Assembly: GCA_002344975.1 (NCBI GenBank) | Contig: DDUV01000042.1 | Span: 126,284-182,196, forward strand | Source of the DNA: Saprospiraceae bacterium UBA2329 | Lineage (GTDB): Bacteria; Bacteroidota; Bacteroidia; Chitinophagales; Saprospiraceae | DNA: 55,913 bases | Direction: 5' to 3' | In this document: positions 7,191 through 15,154 of the stretch, piece after piece | How the letters are laid out: every line of letters begins with the position of its first letter | Numbering within the stretch: position 1 is the stretch's first letter | Position numbers and translations under genes: made by a program | The notes under the pieces: generated by a model | What the model was told of the DNA's origin: nothing | The model's database searches: none | The model's input: the letters and a program-made list of their open reading frames with translations, nothing else

Positions 7191-8087
7191 ATGTACTACC
7201 GCAGAAAAATCCTGCTCAGCATATTGGAAGCATTTGGGGGAACGCTTTCCCGTACCCAAATGCAGAAGCTGGCGTTCCTCTTTACCCGGATGCAAGCGAC
7301 GCCGGCCTACGATTTTGTGCCGTACCGGTTTGGGTGCTATTCTTTTCAGGCCAACCAGGATTTGGCAGTGATGCAGCAGGCCGGTATGCTGTCCGAATCT
7401 AATCTGAATGGTTTTCAATATTGGCACAAGCAGGACGAAACGGCATACAGCAGCCAACTCAAAAAGCAGGATCAGGAATTATTGGCGGTGCTCCACGCAC
7501 AGTTCAAAGACTACGGCCCCAACGACCTCATCCGGCACAGCTACGTTCATTATCCTTATTATGCCATTCACAGTACTGTTGCCGGACAATATTTGGAGGA
7601 CGAACAGTTGGAGCAAGTAAAGGCGGCGCGGAGCACTCTGTCTGAAAAATGCCTCTTTACCATCGGCTACGAAGGCAAGAGTCTGGAACAATACCTCAAC
7701 CAGTTGCTGCAACAGAACGTGAAGCTGCTCTGCGATGTGCGCAAGAATTCTTACAGCATGAAGTATGGCTTCTCCAAGAGCCAGCTGCAGCACGCCTGCG
7801 AGCAGGTGGGCATCGCGTTTCGACATATCCCGCAATTGGGTATAGAAAGCGACAAGCGCCGCGCATTGGATACGCAGCGCGATTATGATGTGCTTTTTGC
7901 GGATTACGAACGCAGCACTTTGCCCCAAAATCACGACTACCTGTTGGAATTGGCGGGCTTGTTCCATCAATATCCCCGCATAGCCATCACCTGTTTTGAA
8001 GCGCAGGTGTGTATGTGCCACCGGGGCAAGGTAGCGGCAGCTTTACAGGCATTGCCCGACTGGGATATTCCGGTGGGGCACCTCTGA
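7191..8087 (+). CDS. DUF488 domain protein with N-terminal helical module
   Basis: 298 residues. Residues ~1-140 form a helical N-terminal module (RRKILLSILEAFGG, MQKLAFLFTRMQ, PYRFGCYSFQAN) that loosely resembles SocA/Panacea-type proteins. Residues ~155-298 are a DUF488 domain: LFTIGYEGKSLEQYL, KLLCDVRKNSYS, IPQLGI, and the conserved ITCFEAQVCMCHRGKVA with the Cys/Glu/Cys-His-Arg signature. The biochemical role of DUF488 is not established. The next gene starts 19 nt downstream in the same direction, so they form a two-gene unit next to CBASS, which hints at defence or stress, but that is inference only. No signal peptide is seen. Confidence 0.8.
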   Translation: MYYRRKILLSILEAFGGTLSRTQMQKLAFLFTRMQATPAYDFVPYRFGCYSFQANQDLAVMQQAGMLSESNLNGFQYWHKQDETAYSSQLKKQDQELLAVLHAQFKDYGPNDLIRHSYVHYPYYAIHSTVAGQYLEDEQLEQVKAARSTLSEKCLFTIGYEGKSLEQYLNQLLQQNVKLLCDVRKNSYSMKYGFSKSQLQHACEQVGIAFRHIPQLGIESDKRRALDTQRDYDVLFADYERSTLPQNHDYLLELAGLFHQYPRIAITCFEAQVCMCHRGKVAAALQALPDWDIPVGHL

Positions 8088-8106
8088 AATCAAACCCACG
8101 TTGAAT

Positions 8107-8946
8107 ATGCGCAAAAAAGTATTGATAACCGTAGTGACTTATCCCCTGCCCTCGCGCAGCTACGATGAATTGGTGTGTACCGCAGGCGTACTCGAAGACG
8201 GCAGTTGGATTCGCATTTACCCTGTTCGGTTCCAGTTTCTGACCCAGGCCAAGGCGCCCGGAGGCTTTGAACAATACAAGTACTCCTGGATCGAATTGGA
8301 TTTGAAAAAACGAACCGATGATTTTCGCCCGGAGAGCCATTCGCCCATCAACTATGACTTTTCCGACTTACAAGTACTGGGTAAAATTGACACCAAAGAC
8401 CATTGGACTTTGCGCCGGCAACACTGTTTGAAAAACGTATATACGAATCTGGCTCAACTCATAGCCGAAAGTCAGGAGCCGTCCAATGTGTCGCTCGCCA
8501 CATTCAAACCCCAAGCCATCACTGAGTTTTTATGGGAAACCGACGACCGGGAATGGAAGCCCGAATGGCAGGCGCAGTTGCAACAATTGGCGTTCAATTT
8601 TGGAGGCGAACATGGCCAAACGAAAAAGAAACTTATCAGAAAGCTGCCGTATAAGTTTTACTACAAATTCAAGGATGATGCCGGCAAGTCCAGTAAGCTG
8701 ATGATCGAAGACTGGGAAATTGGCCAACTGTACTGGAATTGCCTGCAAAATGCAAATGGAGATGAAGCAACAGCGCTCCAGAAAGTTCGACAGCGTTACT
8801 GGACTGAATTTGTTGAAGATGGAAACAAGGACATATATCTTTTCCTTGGGACGACAAAGCAATGGCATCAACGGCGCGCAAGCAATCCGTTTGTCATAGT
8901 GGGGGTATTCTACCCAAGCCAGGAAAAGCAGTTGAAATTGTTTTGA
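8107..8946 (+). CDS. hypothetical protein paired with the DUF488 gene
   Basis: 279 residues from the ATG at 8107; the TTG two codons earlier is in frame but less likely. The N-terminal ~70 residues are beta-rich and begin KKVLITVVTYPLPSRSYDEL, followed by GSWIRIYPVRFQFL and YSWIELDLKKR. The middle has an aromatic stretch (EFLWETDDREWKPEWQ). The C-terminus has YKFYYKFKDDAGKSSKL, then IYLFLGTTKQWH and a final hydrophobic strand (PFVIVGVFYPSQ). I do not recognise a characterised family. It lies 19 nt behind the DUF488 gene and is presumably co-transcribed with it; the pair probably acts together. Confidence 0.75.
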   Translation: MRKKVLITVVTYPLPSRSYDELVCTAGVLEDGSWIRIYPVRFQFLTQAKAPGGFEQYKYSWIELDLKKRTDDFRPESHSPINYDFSDLQVLGKIDTKDHWTLRRQHCLKNVYTNLAQLIAESQEPSNVSLATFKPQAITEFLWETDDREWKPEWQAQLQQLAFNFGGEHGQTKKKLIRKLPYKFYYKFKDDAGKSSKLMIEDWEIGQLYWNCLQNANGDEATALQKVRQRYWTEFVEDGNKDIYLFLGTTKQWHQRRASNPFVIVGVFYPSQEKQLKLF

Positions 8947-9032
8947 ATGCCCCGCCAAGTGCGAAGCCAACCCGAAGTCAGCGCCTCGCTCCACAAGGCC
9001 GGAAGGTTGTTTAAAGATACCGTATGTTTCGC

Positions 9033-9040
9033 TATCTTTG
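9033..9040 (+). promoter_or_regulatory. candidate -7 box of the AAA/PD-(D/E)XK gene
   Basis: TATCTTTG is an exact TAnnTTTG match 15 nt before the ATG at 9056. A TTG at 9007-9009 is 23 nt upstream, slightly further than the usual spacing. Confidence 0.45.
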
Positions 9041-9055
9041 CAAAAAATCGAAGCC

Positions 9056-10639
9056 ATGCTCAAGAGATTACCGTCGGGAGAATCGAGTTTCACCTCCATC
9101 CGCGAGGGCGACTGGCTGTATGTGGACAAAACCGAGGACATACACCGCTTGGTCACTTCGGGCAAGTATTTCTTCCTCTCCCGCCCGCGTCGCTTCGGCA
9201 AATCCTTGACGGTTTCCACGCTCAAAGCGCTTTTTGAAGGGCGCCGGGAGCTGTTCGAGGGGTTGTGGATCGCCGAGCACGGCGGCTGGGACTGGAGCAA
9301 AACAAATCCCGTCATCTCTCTGTCTTTCAATGGGTTGGATTACAAAACGCATGGATTGGAGAAGGCGCTGACGCTGGAATTGGATAAAATAGCTGCCGCC
9401 AACGGATTGCCTCAGTCTGGTCTGTCTCCCAAAGATAAATTGCGGGAATTGATTGTAGGTTTGAGCCAACGAGGCCCGGTAGTTATTTTGATAGACGAAT
9501 ACGACAAGCCCATCAACGACTACCTGACCGATTACGAAATGGCCGATACCAACCGCGATGTGCTGGGGAATTTTTACGGCGCGCTCAAGGCCAACGACAT
9601 CACCGACAATCTCCGCTTTGTGTTCATCACGGGGGTGAGCAAGTTTTCCAAAGTGACCCTTTTTTCGGAACTCAACAACCTGACGGACATAACGCAGCAC
9701 GACGAGTTCGGCACCTTGGTGGGCATCACGCAGTCAGAGCTGGAAGGGTATTTCGGCGAACATAGTGAAAAATTGGCCAATAAGTTGGGTCTCACCAGAG
9801 AGGCCGTTTTAGCCAAAATCAAGCATTGGTACAACGGCTACACCTGGGACGGGCGAAACTTTCTATACAATCCGTTCTCGCTGTTGGGATTGTTCGGCAG
9901 CGGCAGTTTCAAAAATTTCTGGTTCACCAGCGGCACTACCGGATGGCTGGCCCGCAAACTGCGCGACATGGCCGTCAATATGGCCAACGTGGAGGGTATG
10001 CTGGTGCGGGAGTCTTTTTTCGATAAGTTTGAAATCCGAAACTTGGACCCTACCGTGCTGCTGTACCAAACCGGCTACCTGACCATCAAAGAGATCATCA
10101 TAGACGATGCGGAGGCAACCTACCGCCTGGACTATCCCAACTACGAGGTGCGCAGTTCGCTGTTCGACAGTCTCTTTCAGGCTTACGCCGATACGCCTGT
10201 GAGCGAGGTGGGCGAAATCATGTACCAAATCCGCAATGCCCTGACGGGACACCAATTGCCGGAGTTCATCAGCCTGCTGCGGGGCATTTTCGCCGATATT
10301 TCCAACCGCCTGCTCAAACAGTATGTGGAAACCGACAGCCTCAAACTCTGGGAGGCATATTACCAAACGGTGATCTACCTGGCGCTCCATCTCACGGGCA
10401 GTCAGGTGGCCTGCGAGGTACAAACCAACCGGGGCTACATAGACGCGGTGGCCGAAACGAAAGACCATGTTTACGTTATGGAGTTCAAAGTGGGCAAAGC
10501 CGCCGAGGCCATGCAACAGATCAAGGACAAGGGCTACCCCGAAAAATACCTGCACCGGGGCAAACCCGTGACGCTGCTGGCCGTGGGCTTCGATCCCGCA
10601 ACGCGCAATATTGGGGATTGGGAGGAGGAGAAGGTGTAG
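9056..10639 (+). CDS. AAA-like ATPase with C-terminal PD-(D/E)XK nuclease-like domain
   Basis: 527 residues from the ATG at 9056. The N-terminal ATPase has a Walker A region RPRRFGKSLTVSTL (about residues 45-58) and Walker B VVILIDEYDKP (about 142-152). The C-terminus has GYIDAVAETKDHVYVMEFKV, matching the D...ExK pattern of PD-(D/E)XK folds. This AAA-ATPase-like/DUF1703 family is abundant and often multicopy in Bacteroidota and has no established function. A short tail after the fold (LLAVGFDPATRNIGDW) is typical. It stands alone with its own promoter-like box. Placement beside CBASS and DUF488 may reflect an accessory island. Confidence 0.85.
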   Translation: MLKRLPSGESSFTSIREGDWLYVDKTEDIHRLVTSGKYFFLSRPRRFGKSLTVSTLKALFEGRRELFEGLWIAEHGGWDWSKTNPVISLSFNGLDYKTHGLEKALTLELDKIAAANGLPQSGLSPKDKLRELIVGLSQRGPVVILIDEYDKPINDYLTDYEMADTNRDVLGNFYGALKANDITDNLRFVFITGVSKFSKVTLFSELNNLTDITQHDEFGTLVGITQSELEGYFGEHSEKLANKLGLTREAVLAKIKHWYNGYTWDGRNFLYNPFSLLGLFGSGSFKNFWFTSGTTGWLARKLRDMAVNMANVEGMLVRESFFDKFEIRNLDPTVLLYQTGYLTIKEIIIDDAEATYRLDYPNYEVRSSLFDSLFQAYADTPVSEVGEIMYQIRNALTGHQLPEFISLLRGIFADISNRLLKQYVETDSLKLWEAYYQTVIYLALHLTGSQVACEVQTNRGYIDAVAETKDHVYVMEFKVGKAAEAMQQIKDKGYPEKYLHRGKPVTLLAVGFDPATRNIGDWEEEKV

Positions 10640-10853
10640 CTTTTCGTATTGATTGAGCGTATCCCATTGCCAATAGCTAATAGCCTTTAGCTTGCATTTG
10701 CAAAAGGAAAATAGTTTATTTTCAAAAGGACATTCTCAAATTTTCCCCATATTGAAAATCTGATTGCTTCAGTAAAAACGAGCTAACAGCTTGCGGCTTG
10801 TAGCTTTTGGGGATATGTTAAGCAACTGCGATTTTTCTAAAAAAAACAGACCT

Positions 10854-12107
10854 CTACTCTTGCTCAACAACCTCCAACGGCTTATAAACCAACTCATTGC
10901 AGTTCTCCTCCGTCAACATCTCGCGGGCCATGCGTTGAATGTCTTCGGCAGAAACATTTTGGTAACTCTCCCCTTCGGTATTGATCATATCGGCATCGCC
11001 CAGCATTTCATAAAACGCCAGCGAAGAGGCTTTGGTGAGGATGCTGATTTCTGAAAAAATGAGGTTGCTCTCTACCTTGTTTTTGATTTTTTCCAATTCG
11101 TGCTCGCCGATGCGCTCGTTTTTGAGCAAATCCAATTCCCGCCAGATTGCATCCCGGCAAGTTTCGATGGAAACGCCCTCGGCAGGTTTGCCCTCGATGA
11201 TGAGCAGGCCAGGGTCCACCGAACCGGTAACGTAGCAGTCAATGGAGGAGAACAATTGCTCCTCTTTGAGCAGGCGGCGAAACAGGCGTGAAGACTGGCC
11301 GTTGCAAAGCACATCCGACAACAAGTCGGCAGCGTAATAGTCGGGATGCAGGCGCCCCGGCATGTGGAAGGCCAAGTAGAGCGCCTCCACCGGCACATTG
11401 GCGCGTTGTACCAGACGGTTGAGTTGCTGTTGGGGCGGCTCGGCAGTCAATCGACGAGGCGGCGTCTCTCCGCGCGGAATGTCTCCAAACCACTTCTCTG
11501 CCAGCGCTTTCACTAATTCAGGTTTTACCTTGCCGGCCACGGTGAGGATGGCGTTGTTGGGCCGGTAGTACCGGAAGAAAAAATCGCGCACATCCTGCAA
11601 GGTAGCTTCCTCAATGTGTGCAGGCACAAGTCCGATGGTGGGCCAGCGGTACGGGTGCTCTCGGTATGCGAGGTCGGAAATGAGGTGCCAGGCATCGCCG
11701 TAGGGTTGGTTCAGGCAGGTCTCCTTAAACTCCTCCACCACCACTTTTTGCTGTACTTCCAGCACTTTGGGATCGAAGCTGAGGCTGAGCATGCGGTCGC
11801 TCTCCAACCAGAAAGCCGTCTCTATGTTTTCGGCGGGCAGCGTTTCGTAAAAGTTGGTGAAATCACTGTTGGTAAACGCATTGTTCTCTCCGCCGGCCAT
11901 TTGGATGGGGTCGTCGAAATCGGGGATATTGGCCGAGCCTCCAAACATGAGGTGCTCGAACAGGTGCGCGAAGCCGGTACGTTCGGGGCTTTCGTCGCGG
12001 GAACCCACATCGTACAATACGTTGACGGCCACCATGGGCGTGCTGTTGTCTTCGTGTACCAATACGCGCAGCCCGTTGCTGAGTTCAAATCTTGAGTATT
12101 CGATCAT
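10854..12107 (-). CDS. M16 family zinc metallopeptidase
   Basis: 417 residues. The inverted zinc motif is HLFEH at residues 48-52 (His48, Glu51, His52), with the downstream acidic ligand region VVVEEFKE near 122-129. The second half is the inactive partner domain (VEALYLAFHMPGR, GQSSRLFRRLLKEE). M16 peptidases cleave small peptides or processing intermediates. No signal peptide is visible, so a cytoplasmic or otherwise exported location is open. The start is ATG 12107; a promoter-like element lies at 12167-12198, giving a ~55-nt leader that contains an interspersed repeat shared with the PLP-enzyme gene. Length is about half of pitrilysin, typical of the short bacterial M16B class. Confidence 0.92.
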   Translation of the reverse strand: MIEYSRFELSNGLRVLVHEDNSTPMVAVNVLYDVGSRDESPERTGFAHLFEHLMFGGSANIPDFDDPIQMAGGENNAFTNSDFTNFYETLPAENIETAFWLESDRMLSLSFDPKVLEVQQKVVVEEFKETCLNQPYGDAWHLISDLAYREHPYRWPTIGLVPAHIEEATLQDVRDFFFRYYRPNNAILTVAGKVKPELVKALAEKWFGDIPRGETPPRRLTAEPPQQQLNRLVQRANVPVEALYLAFHMPGRLHPDYYAADLLSDVLCNGQSSRLFRRLLKEEQLFSSIDCYVTGSVDPGLLIIEGKPAEGVSIETCRDAIWRELDLLKNERIGEHELEKIKNKVESNLIFSEISILTKASSLAFYEMLGDADMINTEGESYQNVSAEDIQRMAREMLTEENCNELVYKPLEVVEQE

Positions 12108-12110
12108 ATA

Positions 12111-12166
12111 ATTATGTGCTGATCCCGATTTCTTGCGTCATCGGGGCAAGTTGTGCTGATGTGCGG
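12111..12166. repeat. interspersed leader repeat, copy 1
   Basis: About 50 bp nearly identical to 13507-13556. The core is TGCGTCATCGGGGCAA, followed by a variable base and TTGTGCTGAT. It lies between the putative promoter and start codon of the M16 gene. Confidence 0.65.
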
Positions 12167-12198
12167 CAAAGATAACGCTAATAAAAATAGGTTTTCAA
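12167..12198 (-). promoter_or_regulatory. candidate promoter of the M16 peptidase gene
   Basis: Read on the minus strand: TTG (12198-12196), 21-nt spacer, TATCTTTG (12174-12167), an exact TAnnTTTG box. It overlaps the 3' end of the 55-residue gene only at the upstream side. Confidence 0.55.
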
Positions 12199-12345
12199 CC
12201 AACCGTAGAGCCAATAGCGGTTCATAAAGGCAAAAATGGCCGCAAACAACAAAACAGACACGACCAATATGCGGGCGACACGCCCGGTGCGGGCATTGCG
12301 TTCCCTTCGGCTTTGGTAGTTTCGGCGGCGGCTTTGGTATGGCAT
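12178..12345 (-). CDS. 55-residue small membrane protein
   Basis: ATG at 12345, TAG at 12178. Residues 1-25 are very basic (MPYQSRRRNYQSRRERNART). Residues ~26-40 form one hydrophobic helix (ILVVSVLLFAAIFAF), followed by an aromatic tail (NRYWLYGWLKTYFY). The arginine-rich N-terminus predicts the N-in orientation. It begins 50 nt after the stop of the PLP-enzyme gene on the same strand and precedes the M16 gene. I recognise no family. Support comes from the uninterrupted frame, start codon, and sensible topology; it is too short to be sure. Confidence 0.55.
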   Translation of the reverse strand: MPYQSRRRNYQSRRERNARTGRVARILVVSVLLFAAIFAFMNRYWLYGWLKTYFY

Positions 12346-12395
12346 TGGATGAAAAATATGGTGAGATGGAGGAACACCGATTGGGTGCTTCCTGT

Positions 12396-13478
12396 TTACC
12401 GCCTTGCCGTCAAAACCGCCACAAAGCGGTCGTTTTGCACCATTTCAGGCTTTGGCGCTTCGAGCAGGGCGGCCAATCCGGCGGTGGAGGCGGGCAGCGT
12501 GTGCAGGCCCTCTTTGTCTTTCAGCATTTTGGCCACCGCCAGCATCCGTTTGTCGGTCACGTTGCGCGCCCAGCCGTGGGTTTGGCGCAGGGCTGCCAGC
12601 GAGAGGTCGCCGTCGAAAGCGTGCCAACTGATGAGCGGCTCGTTCACCTCCGTCTCGCGGATGCGCTGGGGAAGCAGGTCTTCGCAGGTGGTTTTATTTT
12701 GTAAAAATGCCTCCACAATGGGGTTTTTGCCATGCGCCGAGCCGGCTACCATCATGGGAATGCGGGAGGTTTTGCCCCGGCGAAAAAGACTGACGAAACC
12801 TTTGTAAATACCTGCCAGCACCGTACCGTTGGATACCGGAACCGCCACAATGCGCGGCGCATCGCGCAGTTCGTCGTAGATTTCGTAGGCAATTTCGCCG
12901 TAGGCTTTGAGTTGAAGCGAGGTGTTGTTGCCGCCGGGATTGGCATCGTAAAAATCGCCTTGTACGGCAAATTGCTGCGATTGAACCACCGCCTGCTCAT
13001 AATCGCCGGGCGAGCGGACTATTTCTGCGCCGAGTTGGGTCATTTCCTGCAATCGCTTGGAATGGTAGTTTTCGGGCAGGAAAATCACACAGCGCAAGCC
13101 TGCAATGCGGGCGGCCAATGCGCAGGCAGCGCCGTAGTTGCCGCAGGTGGCCAGCGTGATGCCTTCGTAGCCCCGCCGCAGCGCGTCCATACATTGCGCA
13201 AAAGCGATGCGGTCTTTCTGAGTGCCGGTGGGATTGCCGCCTTCAAATTTGAGGAAAATCTGGCTCACCCCGTTCTCGCGCTCCACATTGCGGGCGCGAA
13301 TGAGCGGCGTATCGCCCACCTCCATGTCGGTGATGTTTTCAAAAGCCTCAATTTTCTCTGCATGAGACCGGCTTTTGTCGGACAGCGTTGCGTATTGGGC
13401 TTTCAGCTCCGTGAAAACGTTGAACGAACTGTCTTCGGCAGTCGCGTCCCGGTTGTATGCTTCGTCGCTGGGCGTCAT
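12396..13478 (-). CDS. threonine-synthase-like PLP-dependent enzyme (fold type II)
   Basis: 360 residues from the ATG at 13478 (MTPSDEAYN); codons further upstream belong to the leader repeat. The PLP lysine is Lys88 in GGNPTGTQKDR. The substrate loop is LATCGNYGAACALAARIAG and the phosphate-binding glycine loop VPVSNGTVLAGIYKG. These are the marks of threonine synthase and related beta-elimination/replacement enzymes; the NPTG(S/T)xKDR form favours threonine synthase or a close paralogue. No other threonine-pathway gene is nearby, so the substrate is not certain. An unusual 50-residue N-terminal extension precedes the catalytic fold. It probably acts in the cytoplasm. Confidence 0.8.
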   Translation of the reverse strand: MTPSDEAYNRDATAEDSSFNVFTELKAQYATLSDKSRSHAEKIEAFENITDMEVGDTPLIRARNVERENGVSQIFLKFEGGNPTGTQKDRIAFAQCMDALRRGYEGITLATCGNYGAACALAARIAGLRCVIFLPENYHSKRLQEMTQLGAEIVRSPGDYEQAVVQSQQFAVQGDFYDANPGGNNTSLQLKAYGEIAYEIYDELRDAPRIVAVPVSNGTVLAGIYKGFVSLFRRGKTSRIPMMVAGSAHGKNPIVEAFLQNKTTCEDLLPQRIRETEVNEPLISWHAFDGDLSLAALRQTHGWARNVTDKRMLAVAKMLKDKEGLHTLPASTAGLAALLEAPKPEMVQNDRFVAVLTARR

Positions 13479-13506
13479 AGGATGATGTGATAATGTGCTA
13501 ATGTGA

Positions 13507-13556
13507 CGATGTGCTAATCTCGGCTCCTGCGTCATCGGGGCAATTTGTGCTGATCT
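13507..13556. repeat. interspersed leader repeat, copy 2
   Basis: Second copy of the repeat at 12111-12166, again directly upstream of a minus-strand start codon (PLP enzyme, ATG 13478). Between it and the gene lies a simpler repeat of the type GATAATGTGCTAATGTGACG (13486-13505), a pattern seen as dispersed intergenic repeats in Bacteroidota. Confidence 0.65.
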
Positions 13557-13559
13557 GAA

Positions 13560-14057
13560 TTAGGACACGGGCGCTCTGTGATGCACCGTATCTTCAAAGA
13601 AATGATGCAAAGTGAAGGTTTGTTCAGCGCCGAGTTTTTGGCCGGTTTGGCTGAAAATGTACAACAATAAAGCCGCTCCGCCCAACACCGGCAAGGCCCA
13701 CAGAACGGGCGCGCTCATGTCGAGCATGACTCTGGAAACGCCGATGATGGTAATGAACAGGGCCAGCACGCCGATGGCGCCGTATATCAGAATGAACATC
13801 GTCCAGACCTGCGGATTGGGGCCGTACAAGCCGCGAATCAGGGTGTGATCGCCTTCTTCTTCCAATGACAGTTCCAGACACGGCGACCAAAAATGCCGTT
13901 CCTCCGGCGGCACCCGCAAAATGACGTGCTGCGGAAAAAATGCGGCCACACAGGGCGCTCCGGGCTGCTCCAAACGCTCCCTGAAATGCGTTTTGATTTC
14001 TTCCGGCTTCATCTCTACTTCCACCCTGAATCGGGGGCGAATGCGAAAACTGGTCAT
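13560..14057 (-). CDS. membrane protein of unknown function
   Basis: 165 residues. The N-terminal ~85 residues are soluble and mixed (MTSFRIRPRFRVEVEMKPEE, CVAAFFPQHVILRVPPEERH, CLELSLEEEGDHTLIRG). Two hydrophobic helices follow at about 88-108 (MFILIYGAIGVLALFITIIG) and 117-137 (VLWALPVLGGAALLLYIF). The C-terminal tail contains a histidine-rich stretch (FTLHHFFEDTVHH). No family is recognised. It lies 81 bp upstream of the PLP-enzyme gene in the same direction, and the leader repeat sits between them. Confidence 0.75.
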   Translation of the reverse strand: MTSFRIRPRFRVEVEMKPEEIKTHFRERLEQPGAPCVAAFFPQHVILRVPPEERHFWSPCLELSLEEEGDHTLIRGLYGPNPQVWTMFILIYGAIGVLALFITIIGVSRVMLDMSAPVLWALPVLGGAALLLYIFSQTGQKLGAEQTFTLHHFFEDTVHHRAPVS

Positions 14058-14162
14058 ATTTCGATTTTTACGGCCAAGATAAAATGTCCTTGCGCAAAAA
14101 TCGCCGTTTCTGGTTTTTTTATTCTAAAAATTGCTGTGGGGAGGAGCTTGTCTCGCTTGGCT

Positions 14163-14887
14163 CGCGAAGTGAGGCGGTTCAGCACAATGAGCAGGCGGCT
14201 GACGTCAGAATCAATCCATAAACACCTCCGATACGTCCACTTCGAGCTTGGGTACAATGGGCGTAGTGACGACATCTCCTTCTACTTTAGGCTGGAGGCC
14301 GATGTAAGTACCCTGCTCGGTGAGTTTCCACACTTGAATCGTCTTTTCGATGGGGGAAACCACCCAATATTCCAACACGCCGGCTTCCTGATAGAGCTCA
14401 AACTTGTCTTTCATCTCGGTGCGGCTGTTGCCGGGCGACAGAATTTCTACGATCAGGTCGGGGGCGCCATTACAACCACGAGCATCTAATTTCACCGGAT
14501 CACAAATGACGCACAAATCAGGTTGCACTACCGTGACGGCATCTTTGTCCTCCCGGGTACGCGTGAGGCGCACATCGAAGGGAGCAACATATACCTTGCA
14601 TGAATTCTTCCATAAAGCATTGGCAAACAAACGGGTAAGGCCGGTGACGACTTCCTGGTGCTTGCGCGAAGGGGAATCTATTTTGCGAATTTTGCCGCGC
14701 AGCAGTTCTACCCGCTCTTCGAATTTCCAAAGCAGATAATCGGCGTAGGTATAAGTTCCGTCAGGATTCAACTGATCCAGCGATGTGATAGTCATGGCAG
14801 CAAGATTGACGTTGTATTTGCAAAAATAGGCTTTTTTGATGGATCCGAACGCCCGGCAGTGATTTTATGCCCGCGAAGTGAGGCGGT
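14163..14887. repeat. 16-bp direct repeats flanking the Uma2 gene
   Basis: CGCGAAGTGAGGCGGT occurs exactly at 14163-14178 and 14872-14887, bracketing the Uma2-family gene. Related GTGAGGCG cores recur at about 47269 and 47380, so this is probably a dispersed repeat motif. Confidence 0.55.
14211..14795 (-). CDS. Uma2 family (DUF820) endonuclease-like protein
   Basis: 194 residues, the usual family length. Family marks are EERVELLRGKI, SPSRKHQEVVTGLTRLF, VQPDLCVIC, APDLIVEILSPGNSRTEMKDK and YQEAGVLEYWVVSP. The PD...(D/E)xxxx-xExK-like core (Asp in PDLIVE, Glu in VEILSP, Lys in KDKFELY) suggests a restriction-endonuclease-like fold. Uma2 proteins are widespread in Bacteroidota and cyanobacteria in many copies; their cellular role is unsettled. 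The start is ATG 14795. Identical 16-bp repeats lie on both sides, which could mean it moved as a unit. Confidence 0.88.
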   Translation of the reverse strand: MTITSLDQLNPDGTYTYADYLLWKFEERVELLRGKIRKIDSPSRKHQEVVTGLTRLFANALWKNSCKVYVAPFDVRLTRTREDKDAVTVVQPDLCVICDPVKLDARGCNGAPDLIVEILSPGNSRTEMKDKFELYQEAGVLEYWVVSPIEKTIQVWKLTEQGTYIGLQPKVEGDVVTTPIVPKLEVDVSEVFMD

Positions 14888-15154
14888 CACCTCAAAGTGA
14901 CCATCTCACCCGGTCCACAGTGCGGCCTCCCCACCGTCGCCAGTGCTATTTCCGGATCGGGATTTTCGGTATGCCATTCTGTGAATCCTGTGTAAATCCT
15001 GTCGAAAAAAATAAAGCCGGTAGCAGGCGTTGAAAGACGATTTTGATAAATTTTGATATGTACTGATATAAGTCATTGCCAAATAATTTCAAAGTAAGTA
15101 ACTCACCTGTGTAAAAATTGAAGATTTTCTCTGCATACCCAAAACTCCATATCC
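14796..15154. other. intergenic region upstream of the LytTR regulator
   Basis: 359 bp. It contains the second CGCGAAGTGAGGCGGT copy and, overlapping it, a small inverted repeat (GGTCAC, 6-nt loop, GTGACC at 14885-14902). The part next to the regulator is AT-rich, but I see no clear TAnnTTTG box and no open frame. Confidence 0.5.

Noticed and set aside
8947..9237. Plus-strand frame beginning right after the 279-residue gene
   Set aside because: It covers the promoter and start of the AAA/PD-(D/E)XK gene in another frame and has no family resemblance.
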